From positions 62,397 through 126,396 of the forward strand of contig NZ_JH393257.1 of the NCBI RefSeq assembly GCF_000236035.1: a DNA stretch of 64,000 nucleotides. Reading direction: 5' to 3'. This DNA is from Vreelandella boliviensis LC1 (GTDB lineage: Bacteria; Pseudomonadota; Gammaproteobacteria; Pseudomonadales; Halomonadaceae). The notes beneath the pieces were generated by a model. It saw nothing but the letters and a program-made list of their open reading frames with translations. It had not been told where the DNA came from and ran no database searches. The first letter of the stretch is position 1; every line of letters begins with the position of its first letter. A program made the translations under genes and the position numbers. Shown piece after piece: positions 17,547 through 26,864 of the stretch.

Positions 17547-18662
17547 CTAGCGCCGCTTTAACAGCACCCCACATTCACAGTGGTCGGTAAACGGAAACTG
17601 GTCAAATAGCGCAAAGCGTTCTATCCGATGGGTGTTGGTCAGTATGGCCATGTTTTCAGCTAACGTAGCTGGGTTGCATGAAATATAGACGATCTGAGCG
17701 TATTCGCTGAGCTGCTCACAGCTCTGCTCGTCTAGACCGGCACGGGGCGGGTCTACCAGCACGGTGGAAAAATCGTAACCTTCCAACGCCATTTCCGCCA
17801 CACGGCGCCCAGCTTTTTCGCCCTTCAGCGCCAGCGAAAACTCCTCTGCTGACATGCGACCAATTTGCGCGTTCGTTACCCCATTGGCTTCCAGGTTGAC
17901 GTTGGCACTGGCCACCGACGTGCGGGAAATTTCTGTGGCCAGCACGCGGCGGAAGTTATTAGCCAGGGCAATGGTAAAATTGCCGTTCCCACAGTAAAGC
18001 TCGACCAGATCTTTCTGTAAGCCTTCCTCTTGCTGGCCGGCGGTTACTTCCCGTGCCCAGCTGAGCATTTTTTGGCAGATATGTGCATTGGGCTGGGTAA
18101 AGCTATTTTCGACCTGCTGGTAGTGCAGCGTGTGGCCATCCACCTCTAGCCGCTCCCAGACGTGGTCGCGGGTAAGCACGATGCGCTGCTTGCGTGAGCG
18201 GCCAATAATCATGATGCCTAATTCAGCCTCCAGCGCGCGGGCCTCACGCTCCCACTCCTCCCCTAGCGGGCGGTGGTAAATCAGCGTGACGAGCGCCTCA
18301 CCTGAAAGGGTGGTTAAAAACTCGACCTGAAACAGCTTGCGGCGCAGTTCATCAGATTTAAGGCAGGCTTCACGTAGCTGCGGCATTAGCTGATTGATTC
18401 GTTCACTGGCGACTGCGTACTGATCTAACCGAATCACCCGCTTGTTCTTCGGGTTCTCTGGGTCTACCTCGAACATGGCGTAGAAGAGATCATTCTCTGC
18501 ATGCCAAATACGAAATTCACAGCGCTGGCGGTAGTAGCCCGGCGGCGATTCAAACACCTCTAACGTCGGTGGCTTAAAAGCGGCAAAGGTACTTTCCAGG
18601 TAGTCGCGTTTGGCGGCTAGCTGCTCAGCGTAGCGTTCGGGTTCTACAACGGGGATAGCCAA
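17547..18662 (-). CDS. trmA: tRNA (uracil-5-)-methyltransferase TrmA
   Basis: SAM-dependent enzyme that makes m5U54 (ribothymidine) in the T-loop of tRNA. At 371 residues it has the bacterial TrmA length and lacks the TRAM and Fe-S N-terminus of RlmD relatives. YYRQRCEFRIWH is an N-terminal signature; SAM binding is at LVELYCGNGNFTIALA (about 220), followed by VLVDPPRAGLD (about 300) and the nucleophilic cysteine in VYISCNPATLAEN (about 330). Translation most likely starts at TTG 18662, supported by AGAGGAG six bases upstream. Neighbour murI lies upstream on the same strand, 47 bases away. Confidence 0.95.
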   Translation of the reverse strand: MAIPVVEPERYAEQLAAKRDYLESTFAAFKPPTLEVFESPPGYYRQRCEFRIWHAENDLFYAMFEVDPENPKNKRVIRLDQYAVASERINQLMPQLREACLKSDELRRKLFQVEFLTTLSGEALVTLIYHRPLGEEWEREARALEAELGIMIIGRSRKQRIVLTRDHVWERLEVDGHTLHYQQVENSFTQPNAHICQKMLSWAREVTAGQQEEGLQKDLVELYCGNGNFTIALANNFRRVLATEISRTSVASANVNLEANGVTNAQIGRMSAEEFSLALKGEKAGRRVAEMALEGYDFSTVLVDPPRAGLDEQSCEQLSEYAQIVYISCNPATLAENMAILTNTHRIERFALFDQFPFTDHCECGVLLKRR

Positions 18663-18709
18663 GGCTGCTCCTCTTAAATTCGATCAGAAATAGTAGCGGT
18701 CAATAGTGT

Positions 18710-19591
18710 TCAGGCGCCCACGTTAAGCAACTGGGGCGCATTAAATCCGTAGCGGGCCAAACCAGCAGTCAGGTTAGCTGCTGAGGCGGTGGTATAGCAG
18801 CGGCCGTCCTGCTGCTCGCTATTTAGCTCATCGACTACTTGCGCAACCCGACGGGCAATCGCATCGCCGGAGTCGATCCAATGCAGCGGCACGGGAGCAA
18901 GCTGCGTCAGCCAGGGCTTTAGCAGTGGAAAATGAGTGCAACCCAGTACTACGGTATCTAGGTCTGGGGTATCTAGCTCTGGGGTATCTAGCTCTGGGGT
19001 ATCTAGGCCTGGGGTATCTAGCGTCCGACAACCCGCAGATAAAGAATAGACCGGTGATGAAGGCGCAACAGCGTGCCATAACGGCGCCAGCGCCGCCTGC
19101 ATGCGATCAATATTGGGGGTGGCACCTGCTAGGTATGCTTCCGCCTCAACGACCAAGGCATCGGCGGCGACACGGGTAATCACACAGTCGTTGGCAAAGC
19201 TATCAATCAAGCGCTGGGTGTAGGGCCGCCCTACCGTGGCTTTGGTGGCCAATAGCCCGATATGGCGTGTCCGGCTAATCGCCGCAGCAGGTTTGATAGC
19301 GGGCACGGTGCCCACAACCGGAATCGCTAACCGCTCGCGTAAATTTTCCAGCGCCAGGGTACTCGCGGTATTGCAGGCGACAACCAAAACACTCGGCTGG
19401 CACGCTGCCACAGCGGCGCGACACACCGCCACAATGCGGTCGGTCAGGGCTGCGTCTTCGCGTAGCCCATAGGGCAACCAAGCGTTGTCACAGGCATAGC
19501 ACAGGGCAGCCTCTGGGTAGTGTTGGCGCAACGACTGCGCCACAGACAGGCCGCCGACACCGGAATCAAAAATTAACACGGGGCCTTTCAT
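18710..19591 (-). CDS. murI: glutamate racemase MurI with an in-frame pentapeptide repeat
   Basis: Makes D-glutamate for peptidoglycan. At 293 residues it is somewhat long. Catalytic residues are visible: Asp9 in IFDSGVGG, Cys73 in VVACNTAST and Cys218 in VVLGCTHFPLL. Immediately before the second cysteine motif sits a run of LDTPG/LDTPE/LDTPE/LDTPD units (about residues 191-213), encoded by a 15-bp DNA tandem repeat, where other MurI proteins have a short link into the ADT-LVLGCTH strand. The reading frame is intact, and since no other racemase gene is visible here the protein is likely functional. Co-directional with trmA. Confidence 0.94.
   Translation of the reverse strand: MKGPVLIFDSGVGGLSVAQSLRQHYPEAALCYACDNAWLPYGLREDAALTDRIVAVCRAAVAACQPSVLVVACNTASTLALENLRERLAIPVVGTVPAIKPAAAISRTRHIGLLATKATVGRPYTQRLIDSFANDCVITRVAADALVVEAEAYLAGATPNIDRMQAALAPLWHAVAPSSPVYSLSAGCRTLDTPGLDTPELDTPELDTPDLDTVVLGCTHFPLLKPWLTQLAPVPLHWIDSGDAIARRVAQVVDELNSEQQDGRCYTTASAANLTAGLARYGFNAPQLLNVGA
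18953..19023. repeat. 15-bp tandem repeat inside murI
   Basis: Four full units of GGTATCTAGCTCTGG (18953-19012, one or two changes in units 1 and 4) plus an 11-base partial unit. The unit length is a multiple of three, so gain or loss of copies adds or removes PELDT-type pentapeptides without a frameshift. Confidence 0.95.
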
Positions 19592-19678
19592 GATTCTGCC
19601 AATAAAAAACGGAGCCGCTAGTTTAGCATGCTCCGCTGTTTTATTGATTACCGTTGGGGCCAGTTGTCCACTAGCGCG

Positions 19679-20224
19679 CTATACCGCGGGCACGTTGGCT
19701 CCTCGCAGCTCGGCATAAAGTTCAGGGTAGTCTTGCTGCAGGCGCTCTAACTCCTGCTCTGCGCCTTCGGGGAGCGCCTGACGAAGCTCTTCCATATCTT
19801 CCTGACTAAAATGCTCGTCAATCAGCGGGAACAGCCCCTCGCGTTCGTGACGTAGATAGGCACGATGCGCTTCCAAATAAGCCTTTAAATCGTCGGCGAA
19901 GCGATCCATCGGTATGATGTTATCCATTAACACCATGTCAATGTCGTTGGAGAGGCGCTGCAGGCGCGGCTTTAGCTCACGGTAGTCATTAGCCATCTGC
20001 TCGGTGAGTTCAAGGTGCTCAGGCGCCTTGGTTTGCAGCCGTTCGACGCAGACGCGCTCAAGGGGTGCTGCAAAACCATCCATATAGGACAATATATAGT
20101 CAACCACCTCGCGCATAAGCTGGAAGTTGGGCCGCTCACCCTGAACAAGGGTTTTCTGCTTGAGCTGCAGCACATGGAGCATTCTCGCCATGTTGGCATG
20201 ATCTAGACGCAGTTGGTTTAACAT
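19679..20224 (-). CDS. hemerythrin-like (HHE) domain protein with altered metal site
   Basis: Helical-bundle protein of 181 residues of the HHE cation-binding type. The first helix has LDHANMARMLHVLQ, and the last has AHRAYLRHEREGLFPLIDEHF with His and Glu ligands. In the usual family pattern the second helix reads HHPKE or similar, where the His pair binds iron; here the same place reads FAAPLE (about residue 55), so both histidines are alanine. The fold is clear, the diiron site is probably incomplete, and the role (redox sensing or other) is unknown. Upstream of murI on the same strand, 87 bases apart. Confidence 0.8.
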   Translation of the reverse strand: MLNQLRLDHANMARMLHVLQLKQKTLVQGERPNFQLMREVVDYILSYMDGFAAPLERVCVERLQTKAPEHLELTEQMANDYRELKPRLQRLSNDIDMVLMDNIIPMDRFADDLKAYLEAHRAYLRHEREGLFPLIDEHFSQEDMEELRQALPEGAEQELERLQQDYPELYAELRGANVPAV

Positions 20225-20450
20225 CGAACTGTCTCCTTTATGTTGTCATGCCTACCGTCGAGCCTTAGTAGTTGACGGCATGCGATAATAAGCGCGTGGG
20301 GGTTATCATAGACAATGCCCCTCTAGCGTTATCCTAGCAAGTGTATCTTTCTGATAGATTACGCCAAAGGTAGTTCGCTCAGGCGCGGTTTACCACTAAC
20401 ACTTTTTGGCGATTTATTGTTCAACGCACTGATTTGCAACGGAAGCTTAC

Positions 20451-21785
20451 ATGGATCTTTTTGATAGCGCACAGGCGACACCGGCTGACGACGCCCCGTT
20501 AGCCTTTCGTATGCGTCCACGCCAGTTGGATGATTACGTGGGCCAGCAGGCGCTGGTGGGGCCAGATAAACCCCTACGCCGCATGGCGGAATCAGGTGTC
20601 GTGCGCTCAATGATTCTTTGGGGGCCGCCAGGGGTTGGCAAAACCACGCTGGCAGAACTATTAGCCAGGGCTTCCCAGGCTCATCTAGAGCAGCTCAGCG
20701 CGGTGATGGCCGGGGTGAAAGAGATTCGCGCCGTGGTGGAGCGTGCCCAACAGACATCATCTTCGGTTATCCTCTTTCTAGATGAGATTCATCGCCTCAA
20801 CAAGAGCCAGCAGGACGCCCTACTGCCCCATGTCGAGTCGGGCCTGTTGACACTGATTGGTGCCACCACCGAAAACCCCTCCTTCGAAGTCAATTCGGCG
20901 CTACTTTCCCGCGCGCGGGTTTACGTGCTGAAATCCCTCACTCAGGAGGAACTGATCACGGTGATGCGCCAAGCCCTCAACGACGTTGAGCGAGGGCTGG
21001 GCAAGCGCGATATTCAAGTTGATGATGAGGTGTTAACCGCCCTGGCACACGCCAGCGCAGGCGATGCCCGCCGAGCGCTGGGGCTTTTGGAGACCGCCTG
21101 CGATTTCGCTACACAGGAAACGGGCCACGAAGTGCTGCACAAAGAGGTGCTCGCCGATGTGATCGGTCATCAGGCCAGCGCTTTCGATAAGCAGGGTGAC
21201 GCTTATTACGACCTGCTTTCGGCCATTCATAAATCGATACGCTCTTCGCGCCCCAATGCCGCATTGCTGTATATGGCGCGCTTTATGCAGGGCGGCGGCG
21301 ACCCGCTGGACGTAGTGCGCAGGCTGACTGCTATTGCATCAGAAGATGTCGGCAATGCCGACCCCCGCGCCCTACCGCTGGTGATTGCCGCCTGGGATGC
21401 CTACCTGCGCTTGGGTGATTACGAAGGGCAGCGGGCGATTGCCCACGCGGCGATTCATTTGGCAGTGGCGCCCAAGAGCAACCGCATTGACCGCGCCTGG
21501 AGTGAAGCGAAGCAGTACGTGCGCCAGCAGCCCCAGGTTGAGGTGCCAACTTACCTGCGCAATGCGCCCACGAAGCTGATGGAGCAGTTGGGCCATGGCG
21601 AAGGGTATCGCTATGCTCACAGCGAGCCAGACGGCTACCCGGCAGGTAGCGCCCACGACTGCTGGCCTGAAGAGCTGCCTAAAACCACCTTCTTCAAGCC
21701 GAGTTCGTTTGGTCAGGAGAAGCGCTTTGGGGAAATCATGGCATGGCGGGAAAATCTTGACCAGGAAGCAGATCAGGCGCCCTAA
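20451..21785 (+). CDS. rarA: replication-associated recombination protein RarA (MgsA)
   Basis: AAA+ ATPase of the clamp-loader family acting at stalled replication forks, binding SSB and DNA ends; 444 residues. Walker A is [12 protein letters not shown] (about 64), Walker [16 protein letters not shown] (about 110), sensor 1 [12 protein letters not shown] (about 140), and the arginine finger region [10 protein letters not shown] follows. The C-terminal tetramerisation domain includes [19 protein letters not shown] and the [12 protein letters not shown] segment near the end. In Pseudomonas rarA runs in the same direction as ftsK and lolA; here it is convergent to them. A perfect palindrome covers the stop codon. 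Confidence 0.96.
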   Translation: MDLFDSAQATPADDAPLAFRMRPRQLDDYVGQQALVGPDKPLRRMAESGVVRSMILWGPPGVGKTTLAELLARASQAHLEQLSAVMAGVKEIRAVVERAQQTSSSVILFLDEIHRLNKSQQDALLPHVESGLLTLIGATTENPSFEVNSALLSRARVYVLKSLTQEELITVMRQALNDVERGLGKRDIQVDDEVLTALAHASAGDARRALGLLETACDFATQETGHEVLHKEVLADVIGHQASAFDKQGDAYYDLLSAIHKSIRSSRPNAALLYMARFMQGGGDPLDVVRRLTAIASEDVGNADPRALPLVIAAWDAYLRLGDYEGQRAIAHAAIHLAVAPKSNRIDRAWSEAKQYVRQQPQVEVPTYLRNAPTKLMEQLGHGEGYRYAHSEPDGYPAGSAHDCWPEELPKTTFFKPSSFGQEKRFGEIMAWRENLDQEADQAP

Positions 21786-21796
21786 GGCGCCTGATC
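21771..21796 (+). terminator. perfect palindrome over the rarA stop codon
   Basis: GATCAGGCGCC-CTAA-GGCGCCTGATC: an 11-bp perfect stem whose loop contains the TAA of rarA. No T-run follows, so it may be a Rho-independent terminator without the usual tail, or an mRNA 3'-end stabiliser. Confidence 0.6.
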
Positions 21797-21814
21797 TGAT
21801 GGTTCACTCTACCG

Positions 21815-21853
21815 CTTGCTTACAGCACTTATTTACAGTGCTTATTTACAGTT
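21815..21853. repeat. 3 x 13-bp tandem repeat between rarA and lolA
   Basis: CTTGCTTACAGCA, CTTATTTACAGTG and CTTATTTACAGTT follow one another directly, ending six bases before the lolA stop codon. Confidence 0.88.
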
Positions 21854-21858
21854 CTTAA

Positions 21859-22524
21859 TTAGAGCTCTTCGCGGATAACATCGGTGCCCTCGGGGATCTC
21901 GAAGTCGAACATGCCCCGCTCAATATTGCCATTGAGGGTAATATTGCTAAAGGTAATAGAGGTACGCTGCCCCGTGCTGTCCATCATCCACAGCTCAGTT
22001 AACGTGTCGGCATCGAACACCATACTTAACTCTTCGAACAGCGTATCGGCAGAGATAGGCACCAGGGTAAAGACATCTTCGCCCCCGTCCTGCTCGTAGA
22101 AAACCTCATAGCTTTCGGTTAAATCGCCCACGCTTCCCGACAGCAATAACGCAGGGGTATGGGTGACCCGGTCATCCATCTCTTGAACGGTGACTTGTTC
22201 AAGGTCGGGATCGTACATATACACATCTTCGCCGTCGGAAACCACGGTTTGAGAGTACGGCGCTTCCACTTCCCAACGCAGCATACCGGGGCGGGATAAC
22301 CACATCTCGCCGCGCGCGCTTTGTAGACGCTCGCCGCTGCCATCAAGAATCTGCTGCTCAAAGGTCGCTTGATAGCGCTCAAGTGGATCCAGCCGCTCGG
22401 TCAAACGTTCAGCAGCATCCTCCGCCCAAGCGGGAGCACCAAATGTTAACCCCAAGGCGCTGGCCGCAAATGCCAGTTGTGGCGCACCCATTGATGACGG
22501 ACGTTTTGTTTGCGTATCGCGCAT
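21859..22524 (-). CDS. lolA: outer-membrane lipoprotein carrier LolA
   Basis: Periplasmic chaperone that accepts lipoproteins from LolCDE and hands them to LolB at the outer membrane. It has 221 residues, with a signal peptide cleaved near APAWAED (about residue 34). Typical features are LDPLERYQATFEQQ, the MWLSRPGMLRWEVEAPYSQTV block, and the C-terminal hook region ending in FEIPEGTDVI. GGGAG precedes the ATG. It follows ftsK on the same strand, 210 bases away, with a hairpin and a 13-bp tandem repeat in between, so it may have its own promoter. Confidence 0.95.
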   Translation of the reverse strand: MRDTQTKRPSSMGAPQLAFAASALGLTFGAPAWAEDAAERLTERLDPLERYQATFEQQILDGSGERLQSARGEMWLSRPGMLRWEVEAPYSQTVVSDGEDVYMYDPDLEQVTVQEMDDRVTHTPALLLSGSVGDLTESYEVFYEQDGGEDVFTLVPISADTLFEELSMVFDADTLTELWMMDSTGQRTSITFSNITLNGNIERGMFDFEIPEGTDVIREEL

Positions 22525-22553
22525 ATGATCTCCCTAGGCAACCGTTGCCAAAT

Positions 22554-22605
22554 AACTGTTGTTCAGAACTGTTGCTCAAAACTGTTGCTCAAAACTGTTG
22601 CTCAA
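22554..22605. repeat. 4 x 13-bp tandem repeat upstream of lolA
   Basis: AACTGTTGTTCAG followed by three exact copies of AACTGTTGCTCAA, 30 bases upstream of the lolA start codon. Being in the leader or promoter region, its copy number could affect lolA expression (inference). Confidence 0.93.
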
Positions 22606-22665
22606 AAATCATGCAGTGAGGCAGTAAGGTCGGCTTAACCGTCCATGTGTCATTAAGACGTGCAA

Positions 22666-22693
22666 AGCGCCGCAGGGTTTCACCTGCGGCGCT
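22666..22693 (-). terminator. hairpin downstream of ftsK
   Basis: AGCGCCGCAGG / CCTGCGGCGCT, 11-bp perfect stem with a 6-base loop, 42 bases after the ftsK stop. The minus-strand tail is TTTGC, so a short T-run only. Confidence 0.75.
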
Positions 22694-22734
22694 ACTTTCA
22701 CGCTTATTGCATAATTGCGCCTTACACCAAGCGG

Positions 22735-25700
22735 TTAGTGGCCCACCGGGGGCGGAGCAAGCACTTCCCGGGCACCGTTAGAGCCCATGGCGGTCACTAC
22801 GCCAGCGCCCTCCATGGCCTCCACCAGGCGAGCGGCCCGGTTATAGCCAATCTTAAAGCGGCGTTGCACTGCAGAAATCGAGGCTTTGCGCGTTTCGGTA
22901 ACAAACTGAATGGCTTCATCGTAGAGCGCGTCCTGTTCCGCATCATCGCCATCTCCCCCATCCGCCTCAAGACCGGTTAAGGCATCGGCGGATACGCCAC
23001 CAGAAAGAATCTCTTCGATATATTCAGGTGCGCCGCGGCGCTTCCAGTCATCGACCACCCGGTGAACTTCGTCATCATCCACAAAGGCACCGTGGATGCG
23101 GTTAGGTGGCCCAGAGCCTGCGGGCAGATAGAGCATATCACCATGGCCCAACAGGCTTTCAGCGCCGCCCTGGTCAAGAATGGTGCGCGAATCAATTCTG
23201 GATGAGACCTGAAACGCCATCCGCGAAGGGATGTTGGCTTTGATAAGGCCCGTCACAACGTCCACCGAGGGGCGCTGGGTAGCCAGAATCAAATGGATAC
23301 CCGCGGCACGCGCCTTTTGCGCTAGGCGGGCGATCAGCTCTTCCACCTTTTTGCCGACGATCATAAACATATCGGCAAATTCGTCGATGACCACGACGAT
23401 ATAGGGTAGTTTTTCCAACACTGGATGGGGTTGATGCACTTCCCAGGGCTGCGGTTCCCAGAGCGGGTCGGCCACTTGAGCACCGGCGCGCTCCGCTTCA
23501 TCCAAACGGCCATTGAAGCCCGCTATGTTGCGCACTCCCATGGCTGCCATCAGCTTGTAGCGACGCTCCATTTCGGCAACACACCAGCGCAGGCTGTTGG
23601 CCGCCTCTTTCATGTCGGTAACCACGGGTGCCAGCAGGTGGGGAATGCCGTCATACACTGACAGCTCGAGCATTTTCGGGTCGACCATGATGAGCTTTAG
23701 CTCACTCGGCTTGGCTTTGAGCAGCATCGAGATCAACATGGCGTTAACGCCCACCGATTTACCCGACCCGGTAGTACCAGCTACTAACAAGTGTGGCATC
23801 TTACCCAGGTTGGCGACTACAGGGCTGCCGCCAATATCCTGACCAAGCGCCATGGTCAGCGGCGAGGTCTCTTGCTGGTAGCGGTCAGAATCGATGACTT
23901 CGCGCAGGCGGATCATGGCACGGTTGGGGTTAGGTATTTCAATCCCGACCGTGGGGCGCCCCGGGATCACCTCGACCACGCGCACGCTTTTCACCATCAG
24001 TGAGCGCGCCAGGTCTTTAGAAAGATTACTGATTTTAGACACTTTGACGCCCGCGGCGGGCTTGATTTCAAAGCGCGTGATCACCGGGCCAGGCCAGGTA
24101 TCCACTACTTCTGCCTTTACGCCATACTCGCGCAGCCGTACTTCCAGCAACTCGGCCATATCAGCCAACTGTTCGTCACTGTAATTGGGTTGATACGGCT
24201 CTGCCGGAGTCAGCAGCTGCAGGCTCGGCACGTCGCCTTCAGGCTCGTCCAACGTCTCAAAAGCAGGCCGTTGGCTTTGCAAATGTTCCACGGTCCACAG
24301 GGCGGGGCCTTCATCCGCCTCTGGCGTGCTTGCGTCGGGCTCGAAGCTGGGTTCTTGGCGTGCTGCTGGGGTTGGCGTGGGCGGAGGAGTGGCCATTGCG
24401 TGCGCTTCGCCATCGCGGTCTTGCGCATACAGCTCGTCGTCCATCTCTTCATCGTCCCACACCGGCTCAGGCACTACCTCCGCTACACGCTCAGGTCGAC
24501 GTGCTGGCTCAGGCGCGGAGACGCGCTCTGGGCGCCAAGCAGTATCAGCTTCGCCGTTATGTGGCTCATCAACACGTGGCTCGGCCTTGTCGTTGCTGGG
24601 GTCAGCGGTGAGTGATGGCTCACTGCGACGCTCAACGGGCGCTTCGTCGTTGGCAAAGAAGCTACTGGCGGCAGGCGCCGGCGGCTCTTCTTGACGAGTC
24701 GCACGCAGCGGGAAGGAGGCGTCAGCTTCATCGGGCTCATCATCAGACGTATGCGCTTGAACCTCAGGCGCTGCCGACGGTGCCTCTGACTGGACAAAGG
24801 CATTTTCTCGCGGCGCCGGGGTGGCCGTCGTTTCTGTCTCTTCTGCCGTTTTAACCGCTGGCGGCACTGTTGCAGGCGCTGTGACCTCTGGCTCCGTAGG
24901 CGTCGTTGAGATAGGCGTCGTTGAGATAGGCGTCGTTGAGATAGCTGCGGGTGTTTTAGCAGGTACGTGCTTATTGCTTGAAAACGCCGCGGCTTCCCAG
25001 GGAATTGATGTATCCGTAGTTTCACTGTTGGAAAGTGGCACAGAGAAGCCTGGCTCACGGCGTTCGCGGCCACTGGGACTTTTGCCTACCGGCTCTGCAG
25101 CGGGCTTCACCTGTGCCGGTGCAGCTTCGGCCGCTACTGGAGACTTATCTACTGGAAACTTACTTACTGGAGACTCAGCTTCAGGTGCTTGAGGTTTGGG
25201 GGCAGGCTTGGCAGCTTTAGCAGCCGCTCGCTGAGCAGCGCGCATACGGCGCGCTTGACGACGTGCCGATAACCAGGCACCCAGGCGACATAGTCGTTTG
25301 CCGAGTTCATCTGCCACTTGCAACCACGACATACCGCTAAACAGCGGAAAGCCGCTTAAAATTAACGCCGCGGCGATTAACCCAACGCCACCACTGCCCA
25401 CTAAAGGCCTTAATGCACCGACCAGGCCTTCGCCCAAAATACCGCCGGAAGCATAGGGCAGCATGCTCTCAGGGTGATAAAAATGTAGCGCCCCTAACAT
25501 GGTGGTGCCAAAAATAAGTAGCACTAAGCCACCCGCATGGACAGCAATAGCCACCGGGTCGAGCTCAAAACGCACCTGGCGTGAGCGAATCAGCCACCAA
25601 GCGGCAAAGCCGAACATACCCGGCCACCACAACGCACTGGCGCCAAGTAGTGAATAGAGTACGTCCGCTAACCAGGCGCCTACTTGCCCCATCCAGTTAC

Positions 25701-25950
25701 CCACGTCGGTCTCTGGGCCCTGATAAGACCAACCAGGATCAGAGGGTTGGTAACTAAATAGCGCTAATAATAAGAAAACACACAGCGCCAGCAGTATCAC
25801 CACTACGCCTTCGCGCACGGAGCCTTGTAAGCGCAGGCCAAAACGACGAGCCTTATCCTTTGCGGCGTTAACGCGCGCAGATGAAGCCGATGATGGTGTT
25901 TGACGCGCGCTACGCTGCGTTCGCTTGTTGACTGCTTTATTCACTTTCAA
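22735..25950 (-). CDS. ftsK: DNA translocase FtsK
   Basis: Septal DNA pump that moves chromosome termini and activates XerCD at dif; 1071 residues. The N-terminus has four or five membrane segments (about residues 47-200). A Pro/Ala/Glu-rich linker (about 230-600) carries two in-frame 15-bp repeat arrays. The motor has the alpha/beta domains with Walker [16 protein letters not shown] (about 730) and Walker [15 protein letters not shown] (about 855), and the C-terminal gamma winged helix reads [20 protein letters not shown], which recognises KOPS. Translation most likely starts at TTG 25950 after GGGAGA. It is longer than the roughly 800-residue Pseudomonas protein because of the linker. Confidence 0.97.
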   Translation of the reverse strand: MKVNKAVNKRTQRSARQTPSSASSARVNAAKDKARRFGLRLQGSVREGVVVILLALCVFLLLALFSYQPSDPGWSYQGPETDVGNWMGQVGAWLADVLYSLLGASALWWPGMFGFAAWWLIRSRQVRFELDPVAIAVHAGGLVLLIFGTTMLGALHFYHPESMLPYASGGILGEGLVGALRPLVGSGGVGLIAAALILSGFPLFSGMSWLQVADELGKRLCRLGAWLSARRQARRMRAAQRAAAKAAKPAPKPQAPEAESPVSKFPVDKSPVAAEAAPAQVKPAAEPVGKSPSGRERREPGFSVPLSNSETTDTSIPWEAAAFSSNKHVPAKTPAAISTTPISTTPISTTPTEPEVTAPATVPPAVKTAEETETTATPAPRENAFVQSEAPSAAPEVQAHTSDDEPDEADASFPLRATRQEEPPAPAASSFFANDEAPVERRSEPSLTADPSNDKAEPRVDEPHNGEADTAWRPERVSAPEPARRPERVAEVVPEPVWDDEEMDDELYAQDRDGEAHAMATPPPTPTPAARQEPSFEPDASTPEADEGPALWTVEHLQSQRPAFETLDEPEGDVPSLQLLTPAEPYQPNYSDEQLADMAELLEVRLREYGVKAEVVDTWPGPVITRFEIKPAAGVKVSKISNLSKDLARSLMVKSVRVVEVIPGRPTVGIEIPNPNRAMIRLREVIDSDRYQQETSPLTMALGQDIGGSPVVANLGKMPHLLVAGTTGSGKSVGVNAMLISMLLKAKPSELKLIMVDPKMLELSVYDGIPHLLAPVVTDMKEAANSLRWCVAEMERRYKLMAAMGVRNIAGFNGRLDEAERAGAQVADPLWEPQPWEVHQPHPVLEKLPYIVVVIDEFADMFMIVGKKVEELIARLAQKARAAGIHLILATQRPSVDVVTGLIKANIPSRMAFQVSSRIDSRTILDQGGAESLLGHGDMLYLPAGSGPPNRIHGAFVDDDEVHRVVDDWKRRGAPEYIEEILSGGVSADALTGLEADGGDGDDAEQDALYDEAIQFVTETRKASISAVQRRFKIGYNRAARLVEAMEGAGVVTAMGSNGAREVLAPPPVGH
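24899..24943. repeat. 3 x 15-bp in-frame repeat in the ftsK linker
   Basis: Three exact copies of GGCGTCGTTGAGATA, encoding ISTTP three times on the minus strand. Confidence 0.95.
25134..25178. repeat. 3 x 15-bp imperfect repeat in the ftsK linker
   Basis: CTACTGGAGACTTAT and two diverged copies, encoding [19 protein letters not shown] pentapeptides. Same unit size as the ISTTP array and the murI array. Confidence 0.85.
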
Positions 25951-26081
25951 GCGACTCTCCCTTTACACCTCAATGGCGTCTTTAATCCACTTGCGAGTTT
26001 GCATGATACCGAGCATCCTTCCGCCGTCACAGAGGCTATCGTATAGAGTTCAGTACAAGAACGTCGTAACAGGAGCAAGTA

Positions 26082-26828
26082 ATGCTACCTTGGCTTTCCT
26101 CGCAACATCCTAACTTCCCAACTACCTCTAGGGCCCTGGCCTCCCCCAATGGCCTGCTGGCCGCCGGTGGGGAGCTCTCGCCCGTTTGGCTGGTAGAAGC
26201 CTATCGGCAGGGCATATTTCCCTGGTTCAGCGACGACGACCCCATTTTGTGGTGGAGTCCAGACCCGCGCATGATACTCCTACCTGAGCAATTTAAGCAG
26301 CGTCGTAGCCTTACTAAACGATTACGCCATGGTGGCTTTCATATCACCCTGGATCAACACTTCGACCAGGTGATTCAGGCCTGCGCCGCTCCGCGTGGTG
26401 AAGAGGCGGGCACCTGGATCACCGACGAGATGCGCGAGGCCTACGGCCTGCTGCACGCCCTGGGCATTGCCCATAGCATCGAAGTCCATCAACACGGCCA
26501 ATTGGTGGGCGGGCTGTATGGCGTCGCCATGGGCCCGGTGTTTTTTGGCGAGTCGATGTTCTCACTCGTCCCAGATGCCTCGAAGGTAGCGCTTGCCCAT
26601 CTCGCCCGGGCCATGCGTGAACATGGTGGTAAACTCATTGACTGCCAAATGCACACGCCCCATCTGGCAAGCCTGGGCGCTATTACAGTCGCTCGCGAGG
26701 CATTCATCAACTATCTTAAAAACTGGTTACCCGATAAGGCGTTTACGTTAACCACATTACCCACTGAGGCACCCACTGTACCCGCATCGCTCTGGCTTAA
26801 CGCGATTGCCGCCGAGAGTAATGTATAG
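26082..26828 (+). CDS. aat: leucyl/phenylalanyl-tRNA-protein transferase Aat
   Basis: Transfers Leu or Phe from tRNA to N-terminal Lys or Arg of proteins, creating primary N-degrons read by ClpS. It has 248 residues. Hallmarks are FPTTSRALASPNGLLAAGG, YRQGIFPWFSDDDPILWWSPDPR (about 50-75), GEEAGTWITDEMREAY and GGLYGVAMGPVFFGESMFS (about 147). AGGAG sits six bases before the ATG. Next to bpt, 36 bases downstream, and probably co-transcribed with it. It forms part of a local N-degron gene group with bpt, clpA and clpS. Confidence 0.97.
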   Translation: MLPWLSSQHPNFPTTSRALASPNGLLAAGGELSPVWLVEAYRQGIFPWFSDDDPILWWSPDPRMILLPEQFKQRRSLTKRLRHGGFHITLDQHFDQVIQACAAPRGEEAGTWITDEMREAYGLLHALGIAHSIEVHQHGQLVGGLYGVAMGPVFFGESMFSLVPDASKVALAHLARAMREHGGKLIDCQMHTPHLASLGAITVAREAFINYLKNWLPDKAFTLTTLPTEAPTVPASLWLNAIAAESNV

Positions 26829-26864
26829 CGATGAATTTATTCTGTTTTACCCAGGAGGCAAGCT

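Noticed and set aside
18710-19591. murI disrupted by an insertion
   Set aside because: The repeat is a multiple of three, the frame is intact and both catalytic cysteines are kept.
24483-25073. 196-codon Arg/Gln-rich frame within ftsK
   Set aside because: Same-strand shift of the repetitive, Pro/Ala-rich linker; the true frame is continuous through it.
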